From NCBI GenBank assembly GCA_965215215.1, contig OZ244043.1:3286001-3350000 (forward strand): a DNA stretch of 64,000 nt. The letters run 5' to 3'. Each line of letters begins with the position of its first letter. Position 1 is the stretch's first letter. The notes under the pieces are model-generated. The model made no database searches and had not been told where the DNA came from. It saw nothing but the letters and a program-made list of their open reading frames with translations. Below are positions 1 to 7,844 of this stretch, piece after piece. The translations under genes were made by a program, and so were the position numbers. The stretch is from CALDTK01 sp965215215. GTDB lineage: Bacteria > Bacteroidota > Bacteroidia > Chitinophagales > Saprospiraceae.

Positions 1-1016
1 CGGGGGACATCGCGGCGGCCGTCGGTTTCAAGGATATCCGCACCGGGGACACCCTCTGCGCGCTCGATGCGCCCATCGTATTCGAATCCATGGTGTTCCC
101 CGATCCCGTTATCGGCATCGCTATCGAACCAAAATCGCAGAAGGACCTCGATAAGCTCGGCATGGCCCTCGCCAAGCTGGCCGAGGAAGATCCGACCTTC
201 CGCGTCAAGTACGACGAGGATACCAACCAAACCGTCGTCAGCGGTATGGGTGAGCTTCACCTAGAGATCATCGTTGACCGCCTCAAGGAGGAGTTCAAGC
301 TCGAGGTTAATCAGGGTGCGCCCCAAGTCAACTACAAGGAGGCTCTACAGGAAACGGTGGAGCACCGTGAGCGTCTCAAGAAGCAAACCGGTGGTTCGGG
401 TCTCTTCGCCGACATGCAGTTCCGCGTCGGTCCAGCCGACGAAGAGTTTCTGGAATCGGACGATTACAAATCGGGCAAAACCCGCCTCCAGTTCGAATGG
501 AAGATCGTGGGTGGCGCTATCGACAAAAACTACGTCAAGCCAATCAGCGACGGCTTCAAGGCCATGATGGATAACGGCGTTCTCGCCGGTTACTCTATTG
601 ACTCCATGAAGGTGGAGGTGTTTGACGGTTCTATGCACGCGGTTGACTCCAAGCCGATTGCCTTCGAGCTTTGTGCGAAGGAGGGTTTTCGGGCGGCTGC
701 CCCGAAGGCTAAGCCCGTACTCCTCGAGCCGATTATGTCGCTCGAAGTCATCACCCCCGATGAGTACACGGGCAACGTGATCGGTGACCTCAACCGCCGC
801 CGCGGTTTGCCGAAAGGCCAGGAGACCCGTGCCGGCGGCGCTATCGTCATCGACGCCGAAGTGCCGCTGTCCGAAATGTTCGGCTACGTAACGGCGCTCC
901 GGACGAATACGAGCGGTCGCGCTACCTCCACTATGACTTTCTCTCACTACGCACCGGCTCCCGCCGGGATCGCCAAGGATATCATTGCCGAGGCTAACGG
1001 AACCGTCAATTCCTAA
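1..1016 (+). CDS. fusA: Elongation factor G, C-terminal part (5' end outside window)
   Basis: The reading frame is open from the first bases of the window and reads GDIAAAVGFKDIRTGDTLC, the end of EF-G domain II. Domains III to V follow, including GMGELHLEIIVDRL and the domain IV/V stretch ending in YAPAPAGIAKDIIAEANG. EF-G is the GTPase that moves tRNAs and mRNA through the ribosome after peptide bond formation; its GTPase domain lies upstream of this window. The gene is followed 25 bases later by rpsJ, the normal str-to-S10 junction in Bacteroidota, so the two operons are probably read together. Nothing indicates damage; the 5' truncation is only the window edge. Confidence 0.97.
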   Translation, partial: GDIAAAVGFKDIRTGDTLCALDAPIVFESMVFPDPVIGIAIEPKSQKDLDKLGMALAKLAEEDPTFRVKYDEDTNQTVVSGMGELHLEIIVDRLKEEFKLEVNQGAPQVNYKEALQETVEHRERLKKQTGGSGLFADMQFRVGPADEEFLESDDYKSGKTRLQFEWKIVGGAIDKNYVKPISDGFKAMMDNGVLAGYSIDSMKVEVFDGSMHAVDSKPIAFELCAKEGFRAAAPKAKPVLLEPIMSLEVITPDEYTGNVIGDLNRRRGLPKGQETRAGGAIVIDAEVPLSEMFGYVTALRTNTSGRATSTMTFSHYAPAPAGIAKDIIAEANGTVNS

Positions 1017-1041
1017 TCCGACTTTTTAACCTCCCCGAGGC

Positions 1042-1350
1042 ATGAATCAGAAGATCCGCATCAAGCTCCGCTCGTACGACCATAACCTGGTCGACAAGTC
1101 CACGGAGAAGATCGTTAAGACGGTCCGAAATTCGGGGGCTGTGGTTACGGGACCTATCCCGCTGCCTACCGAGAAAAATATTTTCACGGTGTTGCGCTCT
1201 CCGCACGTATACAAGAAGGGGCGCGAGCAGTTTCAGCTCCGCACCCACAAGCGTTTGATCGAAATCTATACTCCTACCCCCAAAACGGTTGACGCGCTCT
1301 CCAAGCTCGAGCTACCCAGCGGTGTGGATATTCAGGTTAAACTGACTTAA
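1042..1350 (+). CDS. rpsJ: 30S ribosomal protein S10
   Basis: A 102-residue protein of normal S10 length. It contains the conserved segments IRIKLRSYDHNLVDKS, VVTGPIPLPT and RTHKRLIEIYTPTPKTVDAL. S10 sits in the head of the small subunit and in other bacteria also binds NusB in antitermination. It is the first gene of the classical S10 cluster, placed 25 bases after fusA. It is followed by 134 non-coding bases full of palindromes before rplC, unusually long for this operon. The ATG start is supported by the conserved N-terminus. Confidence 0.98.
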   Translation: MNQKIRIKLRSYDHNLVDKSTEKIVKTVRNSGAVVTGPIPLPTEKNIFTVLRSPHVYKKGREQFQLRTHKRLIEIYTPTPKTVDALSKLELPSGVDIQVKLT

Positions 1351-1408
1351 AATGTAATCCTCGGGGAGCGGCAAGGGCATCTTCCCGCTTTCGCAAAAAC
1401 GATTGACA

Positions 1409-1480
1409 GGTTCGCGGTTAACCGCGAACCGGCAATGCGCCCCGCTCACCCAAGATTGGGTGATGGACGTCCAAATTTGG
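1409..1480 (+). promoter_or_regulatory. Tandem palindromes in the rpsJ-rplC spacer, possible rplC leader
   Basis: Three palindromes follow one another. The first is a perfect 22-base palindrome at 1409-1430 with arms GGTTCGCGG and CCGCGAACC around TTAA, which in RNA gives a 9-bp stem with a UUAA loop. The second, at 1446-1463, has arms TCACCCAA and TTGGGTGA around GA. The third is CCAAATTTGG at 1471-1480. They end four bases before the rplC GTG codon. I infer an RNA leader acting on rplC translation or on elongation into the operon; the protein that might bind it is unknown. A DNA-binding palindrome is the alternative. Confidence 0.6.
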
Positions 1481-1484
1481 AAAC

Positions 1485-2108
1485 GTGAACGGAATTATTG
1501 GCCGAAAGCTCGGCATGACGAGCGTCTTCGACGAACGCGGGCGAAACATCGCCTGCACGATTGTACAGGCTGGTCCCTGTATGGTTACTCAAGTCATGAC
1601 TGACGAGGTTAACGGATACTCCGCCTTACAGCTTGCTTTCGGCGAGCGTAAGGCGAAGAACATGACCAAGCCTATGGCTGGCCACCTCGCCAAGGCGGGG
1701 GGGGAGTCGGCACAGAAGATTCTCGAGTTTCGAGACTTTACCGCCGTTGAGAAAGGCCTGGGCGATACCCTGACCGTAGACGAGGTTTTCGCCGTAGGCG
1801 ATAAAGTGCACGCGGCCGGTACTTCCAAGGGTAAGGGCTTCCAGGGCGTAGTGAAGCGCCATAATTTCCGCGGCGTCAACGACGCCACTCACGGTCAACA
1901 CAACCGCCAACGCGCCCCGGGTTCGATCGGTGCGGCCAGTTATCCGGCTAAGGTTTTCAAAGGTATGCGCATGGGGGGTCAAGACGGACACCGCCGGGTG
2001 AAGACCCGCAACCTGGAGGTCGTCCGTATTTTCCCCGAACAGAACATCATCCTCGTCAAGGGAGCTATCGCAGGGCACAAGGGTGCCATCGTGACGCTCG
2101 AAAAGTAA
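1485..2108 (+). CDS. rplC: 50S ribosomal protein L3
   Basis: A 207-residue L3 with a GTG start, chosen because translation from there gives the conserved N-terminus MNGIIGRKLGMTSVFDERG. The central hairpin loop, which reaches toward the peptidyl transferase centre, is visible as GKGFQGVVKRHNFRG followed by HGQHNRQRAPGSIG. The glutamine in this loop is the usual target of PrmB methylation. L3 is an early assembly protein of the large subunit. It follows a palindrome-rich leader and lies 6 bases before rplD. Confidence 0.98.
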   Translation: MNGIIGRKLGMTSVFDERGRNIACTIVQAGPCMVTQVMTDEVNGYSALQLAFGERKAKNMTKPMAGHLAKAGGESAQKILEFRDFTAVEKGLGDTLTVDEVFAVGDKVHAAGTSKGKGFQGVVKRHNFRGVNDATHGQHNRQRAPGSIGAASYPAKVFKGMRMGGQDGHRRVKTRNLEVVRIFPEQNIILVKGAIAGHKGAIVTLEK

Positions 2109-2114
2109 GTTGCC

Positions 2115-2756
2115 GTGAAGGTTAAGATTCATAATATCCAAGGCGAGGAGTTAAGTCGGGAGCTCGAGCTCTCCGACGACATCTTCGGTATCAAACCGAA
2201 TGAGCACGTGCTCTACCTCGCCGTTAAGCAGTACTTAGCCGCTCAGCGCACCGGTACGCACTCCGCACGCGAGAAATCACAACTGTCCGGCTCTACCCGT
2301 AAGCTCAAGAAGCAAAAGGGAACGGGAACGGCTCGTGCCGGTAGCATCAAGAGCCCCATCTTCAGAGGTGGCGCCCGGGTATTCGGACCTCGTCCGCGCT
2401 CGTACGACATCAAGCTGAACAAGAAAGTGAAGCGCCTCGCGCGATTGAGCGCGCTGAGCGCGAAAGCCGCCGACGGTTCACTCCGTATCGTAGAGGACTT
2501 CGACTTTGGTGCTCCGAGGACGAAAGATGCCCGCGGACTCGTCGAATCTTTTCACGCCAAGGGCGAGCGGGGTAGGGTACTCGTCGTAGTTGGCGAAAGC
2601 CAGCCGCACGTACGCAAGAGCTTCGACAATCTCCCGAACGCCAAGCTCGTCACCTCACACTCCGTCAACGTCTACGATCTGCTCAACGCTAAGGTGGTCT
2701 TATTGACCGAAGCTAGCGTTGAGGCCCTCGAAAACGCGCTCGCGCTCAAAGCCTAA
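2115..2756 (+). CDS. rplD: 50S ribosomal protein L4
   Basis: A 213-residue L4 with GTG start 6 bases after rplC. The long tunnel-lining loop is recognisable (GSTRKLKKQKGTGTARAG, then SPIFRGGARVFGPRPRSY), as is the C-terminal globular part ending in VYDLLNAKVVLLTEASVEALE. In Escherichia coli L4 represses its own S10 operon through the mRNA leader. That makes it a candidate ligand for the palindromic leader just upstream of rplC, but this is inference. Confidence 0.98.
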   Translation: MKVKIHNIQGEELSRELELSDDIFGIKPNEHVLYLAVKQYLAAQRTGTHSAREKSQLSGSTRKLKKQKGTGTARAGSIKSPIFRGGARVFGPRPRSYDIKLNKKVKRLARLSALSAKAADGSLRIVEDFDFGAPRTKDARGLVESFHAKGERGRVLVVVGESQPHVRKSFDNLPNAKLVTSHSVNVYDLLNAKVVLLTEASVEALENALALKA

Positions 2757-2758
2757 CC

Positions 2759-3052
2759 ATGACCAACGTCATCATCAAACCGGTCATCACGGAGAAGAGT
2801 CAACTGCTCTCGGGCGATGGCAACCGATTTACGTTCGTCGTCGCGAAAACGGCGAACAAGTACCAGATCCGCGAGGCCGTAGAGCGGCAATTCGAGGTGA
2901 GCGTTACGCGCGTCAATACGATCCGCATGCCGGCTAAGCTAAAGTCTCGCTTCACGAAGCGCGGTTTACAGCGCGGTCGCCGCAATGCTTACAAGAAGGC
3001 AATCATCACGCTGAAGGACGGCGACACAATCGATTTCTACGGCGAGCTCTAG
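2759..3052 (+). CDS. rplW: 50S ribosomal protein L23
   Basis: A 97-residue L23, the docking site at the tunnel exit for trigger factor and SRP. Conserved elements are IIKPVITEKSQLL at the N-terminus, FVVAKTANKYQIREAVERQFEV in the middle and AYKKAIITLKDGDTIDFYGEL at the end. The start lies two bases after the rplD stop, indicating tight coupling in the operon. Length and sequence are ordinary for the family. Confidence 0.98.
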   Translation: MTNVIIKPVITEKSQLLSGDGNRFTFVVAKTANKYQIREAVERQFEVSVTRVNTIRMPAKLKSRFTKRGLQRGRRNAYKKAIITLKDGDTIDFYGEL

Positions 3053-3085
3053 CGCGTCCCTAACTAATAACCGAAAGCTAGGCAC

Positions 3086-3922
3086 ATGCCAGTAAAGAAG
3101 TTCAAACCCGTATCTCCCGGAACCCGCTTCCGGGTCGGCAATAAGTTTGCCGAGGTTACTACCGACAAGCCGGAAAGATCCCTGCTCGCTCCCCAGAAGG
3201 AAGCGGGCGGACGTAACCACAGCGGCAAGCAAACGATGCGTCACCGTGGCGGTGGGCACAAGCGTCGCTACCGGATTATCGACTTCAAGCGCACTAAAGA
3301 CGGTATCCCGGCTAAGGTTAATTCGATTGAGTACGATCCCAACCGTACCGCCTTCATCGCTCTGCTTCATTACGCCGATGGCGAGAAGCGCTACATGATC
3401 GCTCCCCGCGGTCTGACCGTCGGAGACGTAGTTCATTCTGGTCCGGGTGTGGACGTTAAGGTGGGCAACACCATGCTCCTCTCCGAGATCCCGCTCGGGT
3501 CTACGGTTCACGCCATCGAGATGACACCCGGGAAAGGGGCCGCACTCGCTCGCTCCGCGGGTACGAACGCTACGCTGACGAGTCGCGAGGGTCGTTACGC
3601 TGTACTCAAGCTCCCTTCCGGAGAAGTTCGTCGTATTTTACAGACCTGCCGCGCTACGATCGGTACGACTTCCAACCCGGATCACTCACTCGAGGTACTC
3701 GGTAAGGCCGGCCGCAAGCGTTGGCTAGGTCGGCGTCCGCACACCAGGGGTGTCGCCATGAACCCGGTCGATCACCCTATGGGGGGTGGCGAGGGTCGCG
3801 CCTCGGGTGGACACCCGCAGTCGCGAACCGGTGTGATGGCGAAAGGCCAGAAGACCCGCAACAAGAAGAAGCACTCCACTACCCTGATCATCACCAGGCG
3901 CAAGACGCGCAACAAAAAATAG
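3086..3922 (+). CDS. rplB: 50S ribosomal protein L2
   Basis: A 278-residue L2, the large-subunit protein closest to the peptidyl transferase centre and needed for subunit joining. It shows GGRNHSGKQTMRHRGGGHKRRYR near the N-terminus, LPSGEVRRI in the SH3-like part, and the signature GVAMNPVDHPMGGGEGRASGGHPQSR with the conserved histidine of the active-site-proximal loop. The lysine/arginine-rich C-terminus is typical. Lies 33 bases after rplW and 9 bases before rpsS. Confidence 0.99.
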   Translation: MPVKKFKPVSPGTRFRVGNKFAEVTTDKPERSLLAPQKEAGGRNHSGKQTMRHRGGGHKRRYRIIDFKRTKDGIPAKVNSIEYDPNRTAFIALLHYADGEKRYMIAPRGLTVGDVVHSGPGVDVKVGNTMLLSEIPLGSTVHAIEMTPGKGAALARSAGTNATLTSREGRYAVLKLPSGEVRRILQTCRATIGTTSNPDHSLEVLGKAGRKRWLGRRPHTRGVAMNPVDHPMGGGEGRASGGHPQSRTGVMAKGQKTRNKKKHSTTLIITRRKTRNKK

Positions 3923-3931
3923 AGTCGACAG

Positions 3932-4201
3932 ATGGGACGCTCAGTCAAGAAGGGACCGTATGTGTTCCACCGCTTACTCGACAAGGTCGACGCCGCACAG
4001 GCAGGAGGCAAGAAGGGAGTTATCAAAACCTGGTCACGGGCTTCTATGGTCATCCCGGATATGGTCGGTCTTACGATCGCCGTCCACAACGGCCGCTCCT
4101 TCCACCCGGTCTACGTTACGGAGAACATGGTCGGGCACAAGCTCGGCGAATTCGCGTTAACGCGTACGTTCAAGGGCCACGGCGGCAACCGCAAGAAGTA
4201 A
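3932..4201 (+). CDS. rpsS: 30S ribosomal protein S19
   Basis: An 89-residue S19, which works with S13 in the head of the small subunit near the A-site tRNA. It opens with MGRSVKKGPYVFHRLLDKV and carries the family signature around IKTWSRASMVIPDMVGLTIAVHNGRSFHPVYVTENMVGHKLGEFALTR, followed by FKGHGG. It lies between rplB and rplV as in most bacteria. Length and start are normal. Confidence 0.98.
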   Translation: MGRSVKKGPYVFHRLLDKVDAAQAGGKKGVIKTWSRASMVIPDMVGLTIAVHNGRSFHPVYVTENMVGHKLGEFALTRTFKGHGGNRKK

Positions 4202-4226
4202 TTTACCCCCACACAATCACTACCAC

Positions 4227-4646
4227 ATGGAAGCCGTAGCCAAACTGCGCAATTGCCCGATGTCTTCTCGGAAGATGAGGCTGGGGGCTGACCTCGTTCG
4301 CAATAAGCCCGTTAACGAAGCCCTCTCGATACTTCGCTTCTCCGGGCGCGAAGCCGGAATCTGGCTGGAGAAGCTCCTGCTCTCCGCGATCTCGAATTGG
4401 GAGAACAAGCTCGACAACGCCGAGAGCGCCGACGACTACGATCTTCGTGTAACTACGGTGATGGTGGACCAGGGGGCGCAGATCAAGCGATTTCGGCCGG
4501 CCCCACAGGGTCGTGCACACCGTATCCGTAAGCACTCCTGCCACGTGACCTTCGCGGTTACCAACAAAAAGGCACTGCCCAACGATGGTGCCGAAGCCGA
4601 ACTGCCCGTTGCAGTTGACGCAATAAACAGCCCACAACCCGCCTAG
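4227..4646 (+). CDS. rplV: 50S ribosomal protein L22
   Basis: A 139-residue L22, which binds 23S rRNA and extends a beta-hairpin into the exit tunnel. Visible conserved parts are LRNCPMSSRKMRLGADLVRNKPVNEALSIL and the hairpin region IKRFRPAPQGRAHRIRKHSCHVTFAV. The last 20 or so residues (DGAEAELPVAVDAINSPQPA) form an acidic, alanine/proline-containing tail beyond the usual end. The tail is short and unlikely to change function. rpsC starts two bases after its stop. Confidence 0.97.
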   Translation: MEAVAKLRNCPMSSRKMRLGADLVRNKPVNEALSILRFSGREAGIWLEKLLLSAISNWENKLDNAESADDYDLRVTTVMVDQGAQIKRFRPAPQGRAHRIRKHSCHVTFAVTNKKALPNDGAEAELPVAVDAINSPQPA

Positions 4647-4648
4647 CT

Positions 4649-5395
4649 ATGGGACAGAAGACAAATCCAATCGGCAATCGCCTCGGGATCATCCGTGGAT
4701 GGGACTCGAACTGGTTCGGCGGTCACGATTACGCCGACAAGGTGGTGGAAGACGAGAAGATCCGCACTTACCTCAATGCGCGTATTCAACGAGGCGGTAT
4801 CGCGCGTATCATCATCGAGCGTACGCTGCGCCGGATCACGGTCACCATCCACACGAGTCGCCCCGGGGTGATCATCGGTCGTGGGGGTACAGAAGTCGAT
4901 AAGCTGCGCGAAGAGCTCCGCAAGATTACCAAGCAGGACATTCAGATCAACATCGTCGAGATCCGTCGGCCCGAACTGAATGCCGCCATCGTCGGTGAGT
5001 CGATCGCTAAGCAGCTCGAAGCCCGCATCAATCACCGTCGCGCCATCAAGATGGCGATTCAGTCGACCATGCGCGCGGGTGCCGAGGGGGTGAAGATTCG
5101 CGTGGGTGGACGTTTGAACGGCGCTGAAATGGCCCGCCGCGAAGAGTACAAGCAGGGGCGTACACCGTTGCACACTTTCCGTGCGGACATCGACTACGCG
5201 CTCACCGAGGCGAACACCGTACAGGGGAAGATCGGCATCAAGGTTTGGATCTGTAAAGGCGAGGTACTCGGTAAACGTGACCTAAGCCCGAACATCACGG
5301 AAGGACGTAGCGCGGGTGCCGGCGGGGGGAGTGATCGCCGAGGAAGCGACCGCGGAGACCGTCGCGGGGGCGGAGGTGGACGCCGACGCAATTAA
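4649..5395 (+). CDS. rpsC: 30S ribosomal protein S3
   Basis: A 248-residue S3, part of the mRNA entry channel. The N-terminus GQKTNPIGNRLGIIRGWDSNWF, the type II KH loop VIIGRGGTEVDKLREEL, and the C-terminal GRLNGAEMARREEYKQGRTPLHTFRADIDY are all present. The protein is about 20-30 residues longer than the common form because of a glycine/arginine-rich tail (GGGSDRRGSDRGDRRGGGGGRRRN), which looks disordered and RNA-binding. Followed by an 80-base gap holding a promoter-like element. Confidence 0.98.
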   Translation: MGQKTNPIGNRLGIIRGWDSNWFGGHDYADKVVEDEKIRTYLNARIQRGGIARIIIERTLRRITVTIHTSRPGVIIGRGGTEVDKLREELRKITKQDIQINIVEIRRPELNAAIVGESIAKQLEARINHRRAIKMAIQSTMRAGAEGVKIRVGGRLNGAEMARREEYKQGRTPLHTFRADIDYALTEANTVQGKIGIKVWICKGEVLGKRDLSPNITEGRSAGAGGGSDRRGSDRGDRRGGGGGRRRN

Positions 5396-5409
5396 TTCAA
5401 AGAAAACAG

Positions 5410-5417
5410 TATCTTCG
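5410..5417 (+). promoter_or_regulatory. Candidate internal promoter -7 element upstream of rplP
   Basis: TATCTTCG lies in the 80-base rpsC-rplP gap, 58 bases before the rplP ATG. It is identical to the element in front of infA and resembles the Bacteroidota -7 consensus TAnnTTTG. A convincing -33 TTG partner is not obvious. It could provide extra transcription of the distal half of the operon. Confidence 0.4.
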
Positions 5418-5475
5418 GCCGCCCTTACCGAAAACGGGTCAGAAGAAGAAAATTTGGCCTCGCCAATAAGCCGTT

Positions 5476-5895
5476 ATGCTACAGCCGAAACGTACCAAAT
5501 ACCGCAAGCAGCAGAAGGGTCGCATCCGCGGTCTTGCTCGAAAAGGAAGCACGATTTCTTTCGGGAGTTACGGTCTAAAATCAATGGATGTCGGTCGCAT
5601 CACCAATCGTCAGATCGAATCCGCGCGTATTGCGATGACGCGCCACATGAAGCGTGAGGGCAAAGTTTGGATCCTCATCTTTCCGGATAAGCCGATTACC
5701 AGTAAGCCGCTCGAGGTGCGTATGGGTAAGGGCAAGGGTGCGGTCGATCACTACGTAGCAACCGTGAAGCCGGGACGAATTCTTTTCGAACTGGATGGAG
5801 TTCCCGAGGAGGTGGCCGTTGAGGCGCTCCGGTTAGCGGCTCAAAAGCTTCCCGTTCTAACCAAGACCGTTCTGCGTCCGGACCTACGTCAGTAG
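5476..5895 (+). CDS. rplP: 50S ribosomal protein L16
   Basis: A 139-residue L16, located near the A site of the large subunit. It begins MLQPKRTKYRKQQKGRIRGLARKGSTISFGSYGLK and contains the conserved GRITNRQIESARIAMTRHMKREGKVWI and PLEVRMGKGKGAVDHYVATVKPGRILFELDGV. Length is standard. It starts the L16-L29-S17 subcluster after a short gap with a promoter-like element. Confidence 0.98.
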   Translation: MLQPKRTKYRKQQKGRIRGLARKGSTISFGSYGLKSMDVGRITNRQIESARIAMTRHMKREGKVWILIFPDKPITSKPLEVRMGKGKGAVDHYVATVKPGRILFELDGVPEEVAVEALRLAAQKLPVLTKTVLRPDLRQ

Positions 5896-5915
5896 GGTTT
5901 AGATAATTCTTAATT

Positions 5916-6185
5916 ATGGCAAGCAAAAAGTACGACGAGCTCCAAGGCTTCGAAGACGGTAACCTGGCTACACAGCTGGATCTAGCTAAGAAGGAGTATC
6001 AGCAAATGCGCTTCGACAACTACAGCCGAGGGATCGAAAGCCCTGCGAAGATCAAAGATCTTCGTCGTGACATCGCGCGACTCCATACCGAGACGCGTCG
6101 TCGTGAGCTAGCTCAGATGAACGAAGGTGCCGGCCGGCCGGCGAAGCAAACACGTCGCGCGCGGCTCAAAGCCAAACAAGTTTAG
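5916..6185 (+). CDS. rpmC: 50S ribosomal protein L29
   Basis: An 89-residue L29, somewhat longer than the common 60-70 residues because of a basic C-terminal extension (AGRPAKQTRRARLKAKQV). The core two-helix pattern is seen in LATQLDLAKKEYQQMRFDNYSRGIESPAKIKDLRRDIARLHTETRRREL. L29 lies beside L23 at the tunnel exit. Position between rplP and rpsQ is canonical and the rpsQ start follows three bases after the stop. Confidence 0.95.
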   Translation: MASKKYDELQGFEDGNLATQLDLAKKEYQQMRFDNYSRGIESPAKIKDLRRDIARLHTETRRRELAQMNEGAGRPAKQTRRARLKAKQV

Positions 6186-6188
6186 TCC

Positions 6189-6497
6189 ATGACCGATTCA
6201 ACCGCCAATCCGGAGGCTACTGATTCTTCCACTCCTGCGACTGAGGTACGCAACGCACGCAAGCAGCGTGTCGGTGTCGTGAGCAGCGATAAGATGAACA
6301 AGACCATTACGGTCCGCGTCGAGCGCCGTATGCAGCACCCGCTCTACGGCAAGTTCATCACTCGCCACAAGAAGCTAACCGCTCACGACGAGAACAACGA
6401 AGCGGGCGAGGGAGACCTCGTACGCATTATGGAAACCCGCCCGCTCAGTAAGCAGAAGCGGTGGCGACTCGTGGAAATCATCGAGAAAGCCGAGTAA
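6189..6497 (+). CDS. rpsQ: 30S ribosomal protein S17
   Basis: A 102-residue S17, a primary 16S rRNA binder. The core starts around residue 22 with ARKQRVGVVSSDKMNKTITVRVERRMQHPLYGKFI, continues through KKLTAHDENNEAGEGDLVRIMETRPLSKQKRWRLVEIIEKAE, and is complete. The first 20 residues (MTDSTANPEATDSSTPATEV) are a serine/threonine-rich extension. A later start is not available because no ATG/GTG lies between the extension and the core. Confidence 0.96.
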   Translation: MTDSTANPEATDSSTPATEVRNARKQRVGVVSSDKMNKTITVRVERRMQHPLYGKFITRHKKLTAHDENNEAGEGDLVRIMETRPLSKQKRWRLVEIIEKAE

Positions 6498-6543
6498 GAT
6501 TTGGTCGGGCGTATAGCCTCACCGTTTTTAAGAGAATACAACC

Positions 6544-6909
6544 ATGATTCAGCAGGAATCCCGTCTTCGGGTTGCAGATAACAGCGGCGCTAAGGAAGTG
6601 CTTTGCATTCGCGTGCTCGGTGGATCGAAGCGTCGGTACGCTTCCGTCGGTGACAAGATCGTGGTCAGCGTTAAGGATGCTAGCCCGGGTGGTGTTAAGA
6701 AGGGCACGGTCAGTAAAGCCGTCATCGTCCGAACCAAAAAGGAGATCCGTCGCCGTGACGGATCGTACATCCGTTTCGACGATAACGCAGTCGTGCTGCT
6801 TACCGCCTCCGATGAGCCGCGTGGTACTCGTATTTTCGGCCCCGTGGCGCGTGAACTACGCGAGAGCAACTACATGCGTATCGTCTCACTCGCTCCCGAG
6901 GTCCTTTAA
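6544..6909 (+). CDS. rplN: 50S ribosomal protein L14
   Basis: A 121-residue L14, which forms an inter-subunit bridge with 16S rRNA. It is nearly invariant: MIQQESRLRVADNSGAKEVLCIRVLGGS, GDKIVVSVKDASPGGVKKGTVSKAVIVRTKKEIRRRDGSYIRFDDNAVVLL, and GTRIFGPVARELRE. The 46-base gap upstream contains no clear terminator. Start and length are standard. Confidence 0.99.
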   Translation: MIQQESRLRVADNSGAKEVLCIRVLGGSKRRYASVGDKIVVSVKDASPGGVKKGTVSKAVIVRTKKEIRRRDGSYIRFDDNAVVLLTASDEPRGTRIFGPVARELRESNYMRIVSLAPEVL

Positions 6910-6930
6910 TCGACTTACACACGAAGAATC

Positions 6931-7269
6931 ATGGCACGTTACAAGGCTCCACACACTGCAAAACTCAAGATCAAGCGCGGCGATTCCGTGAAAGTTATCG
7001 CGGGCGCCTCCCGTGGTATTACTGGAGAGGTTCTTCAGGTATTTCCGAGTGAAAACCGGGCCATCGTCGAGGGGGCTAATATTCGCATCAAGCACCAAAA
7101 GGCCACTGAGCAGGACGCCGGCGGCAGGGTGGAGAAAGCAATGCCGATCCACATATCTAACCTAGCGTTGCTCGTTCCAGGAACCGAGAACACTACCCGC
7201 GTTGGCCGCCGCGTCGAAAACGGTAAACTCGTGCGCTACGCCAAGAACGGCGATAAAACTCTCGCCTAA
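6931..7269 (+). CDS. rplX: 50S ribosomal protein L24
   Basis: A 112-residue L24, one of the assembly initiators of the large subunit. The KOW motif is evident in LKIKRGDSVKVIAGASRGITGEVLQVFPSENRAIVEGANIRIKH, followed by GGRVEKAMPIHISNLALLVP. The last base of its TAA stop is also the first base of the rplE ATG, a one-base overlap pointing to translational coupling. Confidence 0.97.
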   Translation: MARYKAPHTAKLKIKRGDSVKVIAGASRGITGEVLQVFPSENRAIVEGANIRIKHQKATEQDAGGRVEKAMPIHISNLALLVPGTENTTRVGRRVENGKLVRYAKNGDKTLA

Positions 7270-7844
7270 TGAGCTACCAACCCAGACTTAGAGTTAAGTA
7301 CCGCGATGAGATTGTGGCACAACTGCAAGAGCAGTTTAGCTACAAGACCGTGATGCAGGTCCCACGCCTCGTGAAGATTAGCATCAACCAAGGCGTCGGT
7401 GACGCAACGCAGGATAAAAAGCTCGTCGACGTAGCCGTTGAGCAAATGTCTCAAATCGCAGGTCAACGCGCCGTTGCTACCCGGGCACGGACGAGTATAT
7501 CGAACTTTAAGCTGCGCGAGGGAATGCCTATCGGAGCCCGCGTTACCTTGCGCGGGGATCGGATGTACGACTTCCTCGATCGCCTTATCTCCGTCGCGCT
7601 TCCGCGGGTACGGGACTTCAAAGGGATTAACGATAAAGCCTTCGACGGCCGGGGTAACTACACTCTCGGTGTAACAGAGCAAATTATTTTCCCCGAGATC
7701 GATCTCGACAAGATTAGCAAGATCACGGGGATGGACATCAGCTTCGTTACGACCGCCCAAACGGACGCCGAGGCGCTCGCCCTCCTTACGAAACTCGGTC
7801 TTCCATTCCGTAATCGTCAAATACAAGAAGAATCCAATGGCTAG
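7269..7844 (+). CDS. rplE: 50S ribosomal protein L5
   Basis: A 191-residue L5, which binds 5S rRNA and contacts the P-site tRNA. Recognised segments are QEQFSYKTVMQVPRLVKISINQGVGDA, ATRARTSISNFKLREGMPIGARVTLRGDRMYDFLDRLISVALPRVRDFKGI and GRGNYTLGVTEQIIFPEIDLDKI. It overlaps rplX by one base and rpsN by eight, a compact arrangement typical of coupled ribosomal genes. Confidence 0.98.
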   Translation: MSYQPRLRVKYRDEIVAQLQEQFSYKTVMQVPRLVKISINQGVGDATQDKKLVDVAVEQMSQIAGQRAVATRARTSISNFKLREGMPIGARVTLRGDRMYDFLDRLISVALPRVRDFKGINDKAFDGRGNYTLGVTEQIIFPEIDLDKISKITGMDISFVTTAQTDAEALALLTKLGLPFRNRQIQEESNG

